From Azolla caroliniana (lineage: Eukaryota; Polypodiophyta), in the NCBI GenBank assembly GCA_043228905.1, contig JBHGNT010000013.1, forward strand, positions 20,770,001 to 20,834,000: a stretch of DNA of 64,000 nucleotides, written 5' to 3'. The notes beneath the pieces were generated by a model. It made no database searches and was not told the origin of the DNA. It was given only the letters and a program-made list of their open reading frames with translations. Position numbers and translations under genes: made by a program. Below are positions 34,777-46,580 of this stretch, piece by piece (position 1 is the stretch's first letter; every line of letters begins with the position of its first letter).

Positions 34777-37700
34777 ATGGACATGGTGTCCTCGATGATG
34801 ATCCCTCACCATCGATTTTCGCCTTATCCGAAGACACTTCTTCTTCCTCCTCCGCCATTGCCACAGTCTCGTCTTCACAGCAGGACAGGATCTCCCTCCC
34901 TCTCCCTCCCCCTCCCAACCACCACCACTACCGCCTATTCGAACCCTTTCCAACATCTCAGATATGGTCTTTGGCCTCCTTCCAAACCTTTGCTCTGCTC
35001 TAGGAGAAGTTCTTGTGTCTATGCCGGACTATCTTCTTCGTCGAGTCCTGAGAAGAAACGTGTGGAGAGCGATTCAATCTCTTCTGAGGTTCGTGAACGA
35101 GCCATGAGAGCTGTGGATGAGCTCGGAAGAAGAGTCACTGTGGGTGATGTGGCAAGTAAAGGAGGATTGAAGATTAGTCAAGCTGAGATGGCTTTGCAAG
35201 CCCTTGCAGCCGATACTGGTGGATTTCTAGAGGTAAACGAGAACAAATACCGATGTTGAGAACACTTTTCACTGGTCTATGAATGAATGTCTAGTTGGTA
35301 AGCTAGACAATTGCTTACTTTTAAGAACTCTCTTAAACTTTAAGAACACTCTTAACTTGTCTATGGAATGGCTAGTAGGTGAGCAAGGAAATTTATTTCT
35401 TTAAGAACAATCTTAAGTAGTATCTGAATGTATAGTTGGTAAATGACAAAATTGATGAATACACTCTCAATTAGTATATGAAAGATGTCTGGCAGGTAAA
35501 TGCAATTTTTTTGACTGTAGTTAACTAAATTGTGAATGTCTAGTAAAGAGAAATTCAAATTACCACTTTATGAACCCTCTTAAGTAGTCAATGAATGTCC
35601 CGTAAGTAAGTGGAAATAATTATGAATATTCTTAACTAGTCTCCTAATATCTAGTTGGTAAGTGCGAAAATTTACCTTTAAGTACATTCTTGACTAGTCT
35701 ATGAGTGTCTAGTGGGTAAAAGAGAAAATTTCCAACTTTAATAAGTATCAACCAGCCATGAATGTGTAGCAGTTAAGCGAGAGAATTTCTAACTTTAGAA
35801 CTCTTAACTATCCTATGCATGTTTACTAGGTAAGTGAAAATTTCTGACTTTAGAACTCTTAACTAGCCTATTGTTGTAGACTGGTTTTTTAGAGTCACGT
35901 GAGAAATTCCTATTTCAGAACTTTTAACTAGCTTATAAATGTCTTGTGGTCTGGAACTGATACCGATAGATTCTTTCTTAGAGGATGCTGATGATTTTAA
36001 TCTAGAGGTTAGCGAGAAATTCATAATTTAGATCTCTTAACTAGTCCATATATGTCTTGTGGCTTGCAACTAATACAGATGGATTTCTAGAGGAAGGTGA
36101 TGGTTAAGAACTAGAGAGGTAAGTGAGAGCTTCTAACTTTAGAACTCTTAACTAATCTTTATGTTCCTTGTTTCTTGCAATAAATCCTGGTGGATATCTA
36201 GAAGATGCCAATGTCTTTGGTGTAGAGATACGTGAGAATTCCGGACTATAGATCCCTTCTCTTGTCCATACGTGTCTCGTGGCTTGCAACCAATACCAGT
36301 GGAGAACATAGATGGTTTTAATCTTGTGGTAACTGAGAATTTCTGATTTTAGAAATCTGAATTAACTAGTCTATGCCTTGTGGTTGGCACTGGCCTGGTT
36401 CGGTTCGGTTTCTTTGCCTTGAAACCAAACCAAACCGAACTGAACCATTTATATAAAACAAAACCAAACCAAATTGTTTAGGAACTCTCAAGCAATTTAA
36501 ACCAAACCATTTAGCAAAAGGTAAACCAAACCATTTAAACTAAAACCGTTTATGGAAGAGTTGAAACCAAACTGAACCATTGAATACAAAATTTAAACCT
36601 AACCACTTAAGTCAAACTAATTAAAAAACTAAATAAACAAAAATACATTAAATTAAATAAACCTTTTAAGTTATATTTATTAAATCAATAAAAAAGCATT
36701 AATTAAAAACCATTAAATGAAATAATCATTTAAGTTAAATTAATTAAATCGATAAAAAAACACTAATTAAACCATTATGGGGGGAAAAAAAAGTTCACTA
36801 GAAACCTATAAACCTATAAACCGATAAACTTGAGTTTCAGAACCAAACCAAACCAAAACTGAATCATTTATTTGTAACCCAAACCAAACCAAACCAAACC
36901 AAACCATTAAATTTGTTTGGAACCGATAAACTGTTAAACCATGGCTTAACGGTTGAGTTTGGTTTGAGCTGAAACCGGGCCCATTGCTAGTTGGCAGCCA
37001 ATGACTGTGAAACTTTAGCTAATATATGATTTCTAATGGTTTGTAATAGACACTGGTAGTAACGAAAGTTCACCTCTATGAATGGCAAAATCGTTTCTAG
37101 AGCATACAAGGGGTTTTTGTGGAGGAACTTTGTAGTGTTGTGAAGGTAGATCTCTCGCTAGTCTATGAATGTTTTTTGGTTTTCAACGAGCATTAATTGT
37201 TCGTGGTTTTCCAGAGATAAACAAAAGGCATTGTATAGCTACTCTACATTTATCGAGTAGAATATCAGTGTTTTTCTATAGGTAAGCAATGTACTATCAA
37301 TACCTAGTGGTTGCAAAGGATATTGGTAGTTTTCTTGAGTTGAGAAAAATTTGGCATAGACCCCCTAGCTAGTCTATGGACGTAGTAGTTTGCCATTAAT
37401 ACTAATGGTTTTCTAAAGGTAAGCAAATGGAATGTAAATGTCTTAACCAATTTATAAATGTCTGACGATTTACAATTTTGGTAGTCTTCTAGAGTCCTAT
37501 AATTTTGTAAACATAAATGAATCTATTGTAGAACTATGGTTAGCCTTTGCATGTCTAGCAGCTTGTAACACAACAGAGACCTGTGGTTATCTAGAGGCAA
37601 TTATATCCACAGTAGAACTCTTTGTAATATATGAGTGTCTAATGGTTCTGGTAGAAATTTTGAGTGCTGAGAAGAAATAGTTTGTGTACCAACTCCATCG

Positions 37701-40700
37701 ATGTGTTCTATAAATGTGTAGCGACACTGAATTCTGATGGTACCTTTGTCACAAATCCTGTTGATTTGTTTTTCTGTTTTCTGCTATGAATGCCAGGTTT
37801 CTGGGGACGGTGATGTGTTGTATGTACTTCCAAAGGATTATCGATCGGTTCTTCTTGCAAAGTCACTGAAGCTTAGACTTGAACCTTTGGTGGAAAAAAT
37901 AAAGGTATCAAAGGCTGTTCTGTGTGCAAGTGGATTCCATTCTACAACCCATTCATATGAAAATTCTGAATTGTACTGGGGAAATTTCTTGAGAATGCAT
38001 ATTTTTAAGAAGGCCGTAAGAACTTCATTCTGTAGGAGTAGTATTCTAATCTATTTAGTGTTTTAAATTTACATCTCCTTCCAAGTTACGAAGGAATCCT
38101 TCTTAAATGTTCTATTCGATACTTTTTTAGCATTTTACATTTAATTGACACATAACGTTGGTCACGTTTAGTAAATATGTGGATTATCAGGCTGTTACAG
38201 ATTATCTGATCCGGGTTTCATTTGGGACAACACTTTTGGTCTCAATTCTATTGGTATACAGCACAATCATTATATTACTCACATCATCAAGGAGGTATTC
38301 ATTGTATTTCAACCACTAATACTATCTGGCTCATAACTTTGTTTTTTCCCGTCTTCGTCTTATTTGAAATAATACACTTACATTTAATCCATGCTTGTTT
38401 CAGTGACGAGGGGGACCGTCGACGAGGGAGATCTTCGAACCCTGGTTTCTCAATGTATATCAGTCCAGCTGATTTATTTTGGTATGAGTTTATTGTGTTG
38501 CGTCTTCCCACTCCATAATATCTGTACATGGTTGTATAATAATATCTATGAATATGCATATATGTATGCACAAATTGGTTATATTTGGCTGCGACCAAAG
38601 TTCTGCTTAATTTACTAAGAAATCATGATCATCCTGCTATGCACATATTTTTATGAGTCTAATCAAACTCACAAAATCTTTTTATGAATTATAATATAAA
38701 AAATACGGTAGAAAATATAGAATGTTAATGGAGCACTTCAAATATCAGTCATCAGAAGCGTGCAACAGCTCGCTGTTTCTGAGAATTTGTGTAATATTAG
38801 GTTGGCATCATGTGCAAATGCATTTACATGTACAGAGCCTGTTTTAATAATCAGAATGGTATAATGTAGGTACTGGGATCCATATTACTACCGGAGGAGA
38901 GCTTTATCAGGGAACATGCCAAGGGACAGAGGTGGCCTGAATTTTTTTGAATCTGTAAACTCATTTTCCTTCAGCTGGAAGATATGCTAGCCACCTTTTT
39001 GCGGTTAAGGCTAGGACTGGGTAGCTAGCATTAGCATTTTGTTTCTTTGAAATGGTTTATGGATGATGAATTTAATGCAACTTGCTGTGTACGCAGGTAT
39101 TTTCCTTTGTTTTTGGTGATGGTGATCCAAATGAAGGCAAAGAAGAACGTCGATGGCAAATGGTAGGTATAATGCTACATTCTTGGTGTTTTTCTGCAAA
39201 TGAAATATGCAATGAAACTTATTGGAAATTTCTGTACATGCTATGACAGCAAAATATAACTGCATCTGTAATTTAGGTGATTGAACAATGGTTGAGAGTA
39301 AATCGAGTAGACGATAAGGGGGATGGGACTTTTTTTGTCATTCAAAGTCTGTGTGTTTGATGAAGGCAAGGGTTCTTAAGCAAGAATTTATAGGACATCA
39401 TTAAAAAAAATCCCTCTCTATGTTTGAGGAGACTGTTGTAAGGAGGTGTCTCTCTATGAGAGTTGATATTAACACATCATTTGAAGTCAAAGTTAAATAG
39501 CATTTGTTGAAAAATTCCTAAACTTTAAACAAAACATTCATGGGGGAAGTACTGAATATTGCAATAATGGTACCATTATTATTACTGTATATTTCTTCAG
39601 TCATGCTGACATTTCCTGACATCTTTTAGATTGGAGAATATATTAAATCTAAAGGCGGGGTTGTGTGTGCTGAGGAGCTTGCACCATTTTTAGATGTTCC
39701 TCCTTTGGAAGAAAGTCGGGTGAGTTTTATACATTCATTTTATTCCCGTCGGAGATCCTTTTTTTTGGGAGTTCAGGAGAATGTTTGATTGCTAAGATTT
39801 CTTGGCAGTCCTTTATGAAGATGCAAGATTGCCTACTCTCTGTGTTTTTGTGCTCTCTTCTCCATTTTGATTTAGGATGCATGGTGTGATGTAGCACATT
39901 CTGATTGTGTAACTATTTCATATTAAGCAGGATATAGAATCATTGGTGCTGCCTGTATTGCTTAGGTTCGATGGAGAACCCGAAGTTGACAAGCTGGTAA
40001 GAGCAGCTCTTTCAAGATATGATCTTGGTTTTACTTGACGTATATATGAGAATGCATTGCATGGTACTGTTCTCCAGGGAAACATTGTGTATCGTTTTCC
40101 ATCACTGCAAAGAACAGCATCCATTTGGTCAAGTCTTTATGATCAGGAATCGTTCTCAGAGAAATCTTGGATATTCAGGTACAGTGAATATTTGGCTATA
40201 TGTGATTTGCGTGCTTTGACCTTGTTTCTAATGATTTTACCAATATGCTTAAGGCGTGTGCTGGCTTAATAGTAATTTTTTAACAGTTTCAAATCTGAAA
40301 GTCTTTCACATCATATAACTTTACTTTACATGGTCAAACATGTCCTGTAATGGCTTTTTTAATGTAATGTTTGGGTTTCTAAAGTAATGGATACAATGAT
40401 TGGAGTTTCTCATAAATACATAATTGTAACTCTGTGAAGTACATTAACAATGGTGAGCATAGAATGCACCTTGACAATTGACTCAATTAAGTACATGTAG
40501 AGCATACAAGTCTCTTGTCAAGCTTTAGTACAGAGGGGATTGGCAAGGTTTACGTATCTTATTCTTTGTTACCCTACAGAAAAACTTTAGTATGTTGTCA
40601 TTCCTCCACCTGGCAGAATGTGAGTCATAGCTTCAGCCTTCTACAGAATCATTTAGCATATCAAGGTTACCATCTGATTCCAACTATTGCATACTGGGCT

Positions 40701-43700
40701 GAATGCTCCAATATCTTTAAACGCTGTAGAATATGTAGTAAGTTAATCAATTTCAACTGTAGTTCTAAATTTCTGCAAAACATCTGCAGCTGCAGGCTCA
40801 ATCACACGATCTGTAGATAATTCTGGCTAGGGTTATATTGTCCTACTTAACTTTGCCGGTGTTGGTTTCGTTTAAATTTGTCATCTAATGGACACTGCAT
40901 TTATTTTCCATGGTTTTATCAAATTCAGTTAATTTTTTTCTCTTCTGTTTTCGTTTGTACATTCATTTGCTTTAATTAGTTTGGTATTCTCTGTGATTAA
41001 TAGAATTCAATTGCTACCACTAACGATTACATTTTGTTTGGTGCAGCAAGGCAAATGAGATGAACAAATTTCTAGTTATTGGCCTTGGCGCAGTCAATTT
41101 AGTAGGGGTTGTTGTTTTGAGTAGCTGGCTAAGGTAAAATCTCGTATGATGTATTCCTTTCCCTTGTGTGATAGAAAAGAACTAAAGATGTTTGATCATA
41201 TTTTTTCAGGGATGCTAGCATTATTGGAAGGTTTGGTGATGGTCTTGTACCATTTATGGCGAAAATATTGCCCATTCTCCAGGTATTATGAAGTTTGATT
41301 CTAACTTTAAGCATCAGATACAAATAGAAGTGTTGTTCAAGTTATTATTTCTATCATTTATATGTTTCCATCATGAGAACCCACCATCTGTATGGGTTCT
41401 CGTGTGAGAGTGGATAGGTTTAGAAGATTATTTAAAAACAAAATGCTTCGGAAATGGGATAAAAAACAGGTGTATGCTTAAAAAGGATACAACCCATCTT
41501 GATTCCCCTGGGTCATAGAATCACTTAGGTATTCCCTAAATTATGTTTCAATGCATTGAATATTTGTATTCTTTGCACCATCTCATCGTCACATGAGAAT
41601 GCTGTTTCAGAACCCTACCATGCTGGAAGAACATTCCAACACATAAGATTTGCAGCAAAAGTTTCTACCCAACAGTTAAACTTTGAACACAAAGGTTGAA
41701 GATTGTGGGATGTGACAAATTATTGTAGACTATATCAGTTAAAAAGTTGCACTAGTTTAAGAAAACAACCTGTGCAATTTACAACCCATCTTAAAAGGGA
41801 TACAACTCATCTTGATTCCCCTGGGTCATAGAATCACTTAGGTATTCCCTAAATTATGTTTCAATGCATTGAGTATTTGTATTCTTTGCACCATCTCATC
41901 GTCACATGAGAATGCTGTTTCAGAACCCTACCATGCTGGAAGAACATTCCAACACATAAGATTTGCAGCAAAAGTTTCTACCCAACAGTTAAACTTTGAA
42001 CACAAAGGTTGAAGATTGTGGGATGTGACAAATTATTGTAGACTAATATCAGTTAAAAAGTTGCACTAGTTTAAGAAAACAACCTGTGCAATTTACAACC
42101 CATCTTAAAAGGGATACAACTCATCTTGATTCCCCTGGGTCATAGAATCACTTAGGTATTCCCTAAATTATGTTTCAATGCATTGAGTATTTGTATTCTT
42201 TGCACCATCTCATCGTCACATGAGAATGCTGTTTCAGAACCCTACCATGCTGGAAGAACATTCCAACACATAAGATTTGCAGCAAAAGTTTCTACCCAAC
42301 AGTTAAACTTTGAACACAAAGGTTGAAGATTGTGGGATGTGACAAATTATTGTAGACTAATATCAGTTAAAAAGTTGCACTAGTTTAAGAAAACAACCTG
42401 TGCAATTTACATTGCACAACCATCTTTGGTGCCCGCCCACTATTCCTATTGTATGATTAAATTAACCGTCAATTTTCCTGAAATTTGAAGCCTTATAAAT
42501 GCTGAAATAATCTAGGAAAATAGAGGTACTCTTCTTACATTTGATATCTTTGTTATTAGTTCTAGCTATTTGAACAGATTGAGGCCTAAATGGGATTTTT
42601 TTTCACAAGACAATTGTATCATGAGGAGAGCACCAAAATTTAGCGTATACCTTTTAATTGGTTACAGAAGTTAGGGTTTTTTATCTGTTGCTTTTTATAA
42701 AAAATTAGGGCTTCTTTGATCAGAAATTAGGGCCTCTGATCTGTGTTTACAGAAATTATGTTATATGAGAGTTAGTTACATGATTATTCCTAGGATTCAG
42801 GTGGTTGTATGTATTTAGAGTTTTAATGTGTGAATCTGTGATTCTCATATTTGAATGGGGCCTGTCACTTAACAGTTGTGTCATGTTTGCAGAAATTATG
42901 TTATATGAGAGTTAGTTACATGATTATTCCTAGGATTCAGGTGGTTGTATGTATTTAGAGTTTTAATGTGTGAATCTGTGATTCTCATATTTGAATGGGG
43001 CCTGTCACTTAACAGTTGTGTCATGTTTGCATGGTGACGGGATCTAAATCTGTTCGATAAATTTTAATGTGGGCATTAATGTGAAGGGTGTTCACAATAA
43101 TAACTAGGAGTTGTGTGAAAGATTGCAAAATTTGACGATTCATGTCAACTAACTCTAGGAAAATAGAGGTACTCTTCTTACATTTGATATCTTTGTTATT
43201 AGTTCTAGCTATTTGAACAGATTGAGGCCTAAATGGGATTTTTTTTCACGAGACAATTGTATCATGAGGAGAGCACCAAATTTTAGCGTACACCTTTTAA
43301 TTGTTTACAGAAGTTAGGGTTTTTTATCTGTTGCTTTTTATAAAAAATTAGGGCTTCTTTGATCAGAAATTAGGGCCTCTGATCTGTGTTTACTGATAGA
43401 AAATTAAGGGATGTTCACTAGCAAGTTTAGGGGTCTTCCTTGCAGCTGTGTAAAAGCCTATATGGAGGCCTGCTGGAAACATCCTAAGCATTAGAATTTT
43501 CATCAGTAATGAAACTCAGCAAGGACATTTATGGGGGTTCATGTTTCCTTGAAATTGCATCATGCTGGTGTAAAACACTCTTTTATTTGTAATGTCTCGA
43601 TTCTTGTTGGATTAATAAAGAAATTCCCACAGGGCCTCCGATATTTGGGGCTTAACAATGTATCATGTTGAATTGTCTGAACCCTTATACTCTTCTCAAG

Positions 43701-46580
43701 CAAGAGCATGTACCACAAACTAAATTGGGGTTGTTTTATCCATTGTAACTCCAACCCTTCTCTATGGAGTAGAAATTTGAAAACCGAGCCTGCGTAGGGC
43801 ACATAATTAGACAAATTTGTAGGAACCTTGAGTCTTGATGATTGCTTGTATGATAAGGAGCAAAGCATCATTGCCCCATTATATAATCTTGGTGGAGCCC
43901 CAATAGTAACCGAGGCATTGTTTCGATTAGTGTGACCGGTATCCAACATATTTAGGAGCTCCCTATGCCAGGTACTCAAGACTGCCACTTTCGTCATCAA
44001 AGTAGCTTGCTGAACATGGAGATAATCAATGTTATTATGCTGAAATGCAAGACTGACTCCAGTTACATTGCATAAGTGTAAACATGCTACTCCTTTCCAA
44101 TATAGCTTGGTTTGTCCAATCTTGAACATGACTAAAGTGAAAAAGGTAGAGTGATTTGAGTTGATATTATTAAATTGGATAATACAAGAGCATGGATCAG
44201 CCCCACAATACCTCTTGGTAGGAAGATGGCCCACTATAAGGCTCTCTTTTTACACATGTCGCAAGATGGATTTAATATCAGGCCTGTCTATATGGATACA
44301 CAGCAATCTCATGCGTGTCGTAGTGCGATAGGGAAGCTCAGAAGATATATCTTGCGCGCAGGCGATGACCATTTAGACATTGACAAATAAAGGCCACCAT
44401 CACCTCAGCGCAGATAATGCAACGATCCTTTGTGATTTGGAACACTAGGAAAATCCATATCAGAGTCACAGAATCCATGCAATTGCAATGAAACCTTTTC
44501 ATAACATAGACACTTACTTTTTATCTGCTTAAAACATCTCATTATTGATGTGCTGGCTCCTGAATGGGCCTTGCTAGGATTAGCCATTAACATGCTAAAA
44601 AATTCCACTGCCTGTGCAATGTCTAGTTTGTAGCAATCATGGCATACATCAAAGAAACACAAGCTGATGTATATGATACAGCCTTCACTGAATTGGCTGC
44701 TGCATCATCTTTTTGGCTGTCTTTTTTGCTTACCTTTTTTGAGATGTGGCCACAAAGTTACACTTCTTTTGCCTCATTCATGTTGAACCTTTTCAAATAC
44801 TTTTTCAGTGTACATGAAGCAGCAGCAGCTGCTTATCCCTGTTTGTCCTCATATCCAAGATATACTCAGCTGAACCTAAGTTTTTCATCGCAAAGGCTGA
44901 TTTTAGCTGGTATTTAAGTGCATTAAGAGTACCCAGGTTTTTATTGGCAATAAACATATCATCTATGTATAGCATCAAAGCGGTGGGGCTACTGTCTACA
45001 TCCCTTTTTATTGAAGACCATTATCTGTGTGGTTCCTTTTAAACCCATGTGATAACATAAAAGCATAAAAGGTTTTTTTATCAATGTCTAGAAGATTGTC
45101 CCAGTCTATATAAACTTTTGAGTTTGCACACAAATTCTTCCTTATCAGGAATTGCAAACCCAGTTAGTGGCATCCTAAATAGCTCTTCTTCAATGTCACC
45201 ATGGAAGAAAGCAGTCTTTACATCCATTTGGTAAAACTCCATGTCAAGAGCTATAGTGAAGCAAATGAAGTCGGCAAGATGATCATTTAAACTACATGGG
45301 AAAATACCTCTTGAAAGTCAACCGTTTTTAATTGTAGACTGCCTTTCTCAACCAACCTTGCTTTGTACTTGGGTTTTCAATCCCGTCTTGATTTTATACA
45401 CCCACCCATCAAGAATGCCATTCTTACCCTTGGGCAAGTGCATCAAGTTCCAATAATCTCTGCTTTAATGTAAGAGGCTTACCCTTATCAGTCAATATAA
45501 TTTACTGCATGGAGGGATTCCTTACTCTAGTAAACCTTACAATACAATCTACATTGTCGATCATGAGATTTACATCAGGGGGAACCGTCCAATGTTCACG
45601 TTTATGGTGTGCTGAAAACCAAGCAGAAGAAATACTGAATCAATCCAGTCATATAAACTTTTAGGGGTCTGTTATTATCCCACAGAAAGCTTTCATTAGT
45701 TTGTAAACCATGTGTTCTTGCTTTATCTCCTATAAACCTTGAGGATCATCGTTGGCATTTTGAATATATCTTTCTGTAATGTGGTCTGTTCTCCACCAAA
45801 ATATGAGAGAGGACTGGAATGTAATGCCAACCATCAGATATTGTAACCATATTCATGTTTTGGTAATAAGAGGTGATTGCGTCTAGTTTTGGATCCTTCC
45901 AAACTTCTGGAATCTTGATGACTCATTCCTTCTTGATCAATTGATAGGTATATACTGCAGCCTTCTTTGCTATTCCAGCAATAAGGTGGTTCTCTGTACA
46001 AAAGAAGAATTCTGAGATATCAAAAAAAAATCTTGCAAGGCAGAAATGGGGAGAACTTTTAAAACAGCCAGATTTTCTTTTACGGAAAAAGGTAGTCAAA
46101 CTTACCTCGTTTTTTGTTGGAAGCTATTATGGTTAATGAAAGTTTTAAAATTTTCCATTGCAGATTTTAGCGTACTTATCAAAGACCAAATTTTCATTTG
46201 TTTGTTGGTGGTGATTTATGGCTCTCCAATTGTGTCTGTTTATTATTAGTGATTATTAAGATAACAAGTCTTGCATATTATGAGTGTAAACTTGATAAAG
46301 CAGAGATCCTTGGTTGAAGACTGAAATTTGCATTGATATTTTCCTCATCCTTTTATCTTTTTTTTAAGATGGTAGAGTTAATGCTTTCCTTTTCTCTTTA
46401 TCATATTTGACATTACATTTTTTGGTGATCTCCTGAAAGCTTGAAAGCACAAGGAGTTTAGCAAAGCAAACTGTTATTGGTCGTGAAGAAATCATATACT
46501 CTACCGAGAAGGACATCACAGATCAAAATTTTGAAGCTGAAGATTGGGAACAGAGATTGAAGCAGAAGGAATCAAGATAG
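34777..46580 (+). CDS. Plastid membrane protein, At5g03900 family, 13 exons
   Basis: Orthologue-like to the Arabidopsis At5g03900 protein, listed as iron-sulphur cluster biosynthesis family but of unproven function. Exons: 34777-35232, 37797-37904, 38191-38294, 38404-38481, 38870-38954, 39097-39162, 39630-39719, 39931-39996, 40078-40178, 41047-41133, 41210-41282, 45948-46091, 46440-46580. All introns are GT-AG, all phases close, and the product is 532 residues. Layout: a Ser/Pro-rich plastid transit peptide (about 1-85), a helix-turn-helix-like block (VTVGDVASKGGLKISQAEMA), a first helix at about 196-219, the RRRGR/PGFSMYISPADLFWYWDP block, a second related GGVV...GNIVYRFPSLQ block, then helices near 391-413 and 432-457. 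The two blocks DGDVLYVLP and GNIVYRFP look like an internal duplication. Start: the ATG at 34777, or the second at 34783. Introns 1 and 11 are transposon-rich. Confidence 0.92.
35210..37690 (+). repeat. Degenerate tandem array derived from the exon 1 splice junction
   Basis: Nearly all of intron 1 is built from a roughly 85-base unit in fragments: AACTAGTCTATGAATGTCTAG, then CTTGCAACTAATAC, then GGTGGATTTCTAGAGGTAAG, then GAGAATTTCTAACTTTAGAAC (each quoted phrase is trimmed or variable). The third phrase matches the last bases of exon 1 plus its donor (GGTGGATTTCTAGAG|GTAAAC, 35219-35238). Recognisable copies of it occur near 36076 (GATGGATTTCTAGAGG), 36190 (GGTGGATATCTAGAAG), 37408 (AATGGTTTTCTAAAGGTAAG) and 37585 (TGTGGTTATCTAGAGG). 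Many units keep a GGTAAG-like decoy donor. The array is split by the MITE at 36390-36988. Confidence 0.75.
36390..36988. mobile_element. hAT-like MITE of the GGTTCGG/AACCAAACC family
   Basis: A 599-bp insertion in the intron 1 array. It is flanked by GGTTGGCA (36382-36389) and AGTTGGCA (36989-36996), an 8-bp duplication with one mismatch. Removing it restores the array phrase CCTTGTGG...GCA...CCAAT. Ends are imperfectly inverted (CTGGCCTGGTTCGG versus AATGGGCCCGGTTT in complement). The interior is degenerate AAACCAAACCGAACC on the left and GGTTTGAGCTGAAACC on the right around an AT-rich middle. Eight-base duplications fit hAT elements; no transposase is encoded. Confidence 0.7.
41485..42408. 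repeat. Triplicated 313-bp tandem repeat in intron 11
   Basis: Three head-to-tail units start at 41485, 41798 and 42112 with GGATACAAC(C/T)CATCTTGATT. They are nearly identical (one A insertion and a few substitutions), so the amplification is recent. The unit ends in CTGTGCAATTTAC. There is no coding frame. It lies inside intron 11 of the plastid protein gene and is a candidate for copy-number variation. Confidence 0.95.
42512..43393. repeat. Nested direct duplications in intron 11
   Basis: The segment 42512-42750 recurs at 43154-43393 (both begin CTAGGAAAATAGAGGTACTC) with very few differences. Between them a 140-bp unit is tandemly duplicated (42751-42890 and 42891-43030, each beginning AGAAATTATGTTATATGAGA), apparently without differences. 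The order suggests one large duplication followed by a small tandem one, or unequal crossing over. Not coding. Confidence 0.9.
43830..44395 (+). mobile_element. LINE 3' fragment in intron 11
   Basis: Plus-strand reading shows ACMIRSKASLPHYII, then GAPIVTEALFRLV, then SAPQYLL and, in a 71-residue frame at 44175-44390, KMAHYKALFLHMSQDGF and RPVYMDTQQSH plus GKLRRYILRAGDDHLDID. This is the same family as the minus-strand copy at 33134 (KMLYYKEHFMHFSK, RPKYLDT). Stops and frame changes break it. The minus-strand frame 43560-44234 through this region is a shadow. Confidence 0.7.
44405..45930 (-). mobile_element. Decayed Ty1/copia remnant in intron 11
   Basis: On the minus strand from about 45450: LPKGKNGILDGWVYKIKTG, then MEFYQMDVKTAFFHGDIEEE and GFAIPDKEEFVCKLKSLYRL, then LMLYIDDMFIA (the YVDD box as YIDD) and AMKNLGSAEYILDM, ending in DIAQAVEFFSMLMANPSKAH and CLCYEKVSLQLHGF. 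This is a copia reverse transcriptase and start of RNase H with numerous stops. Its upstream part (45460-45930) probably includes linker and integrase residue. It is antisense to the host gene, and its edge lies close to the exon 12 acceptor at 45947. Confidence 0.88.

Noticed and set aside
43560-44234. 224-residue minus-strand frame in intron 11
   Set aside because: The plus strand of the same DNA carries conserved LINE motifs with known order, so the minus frame is a shadow.
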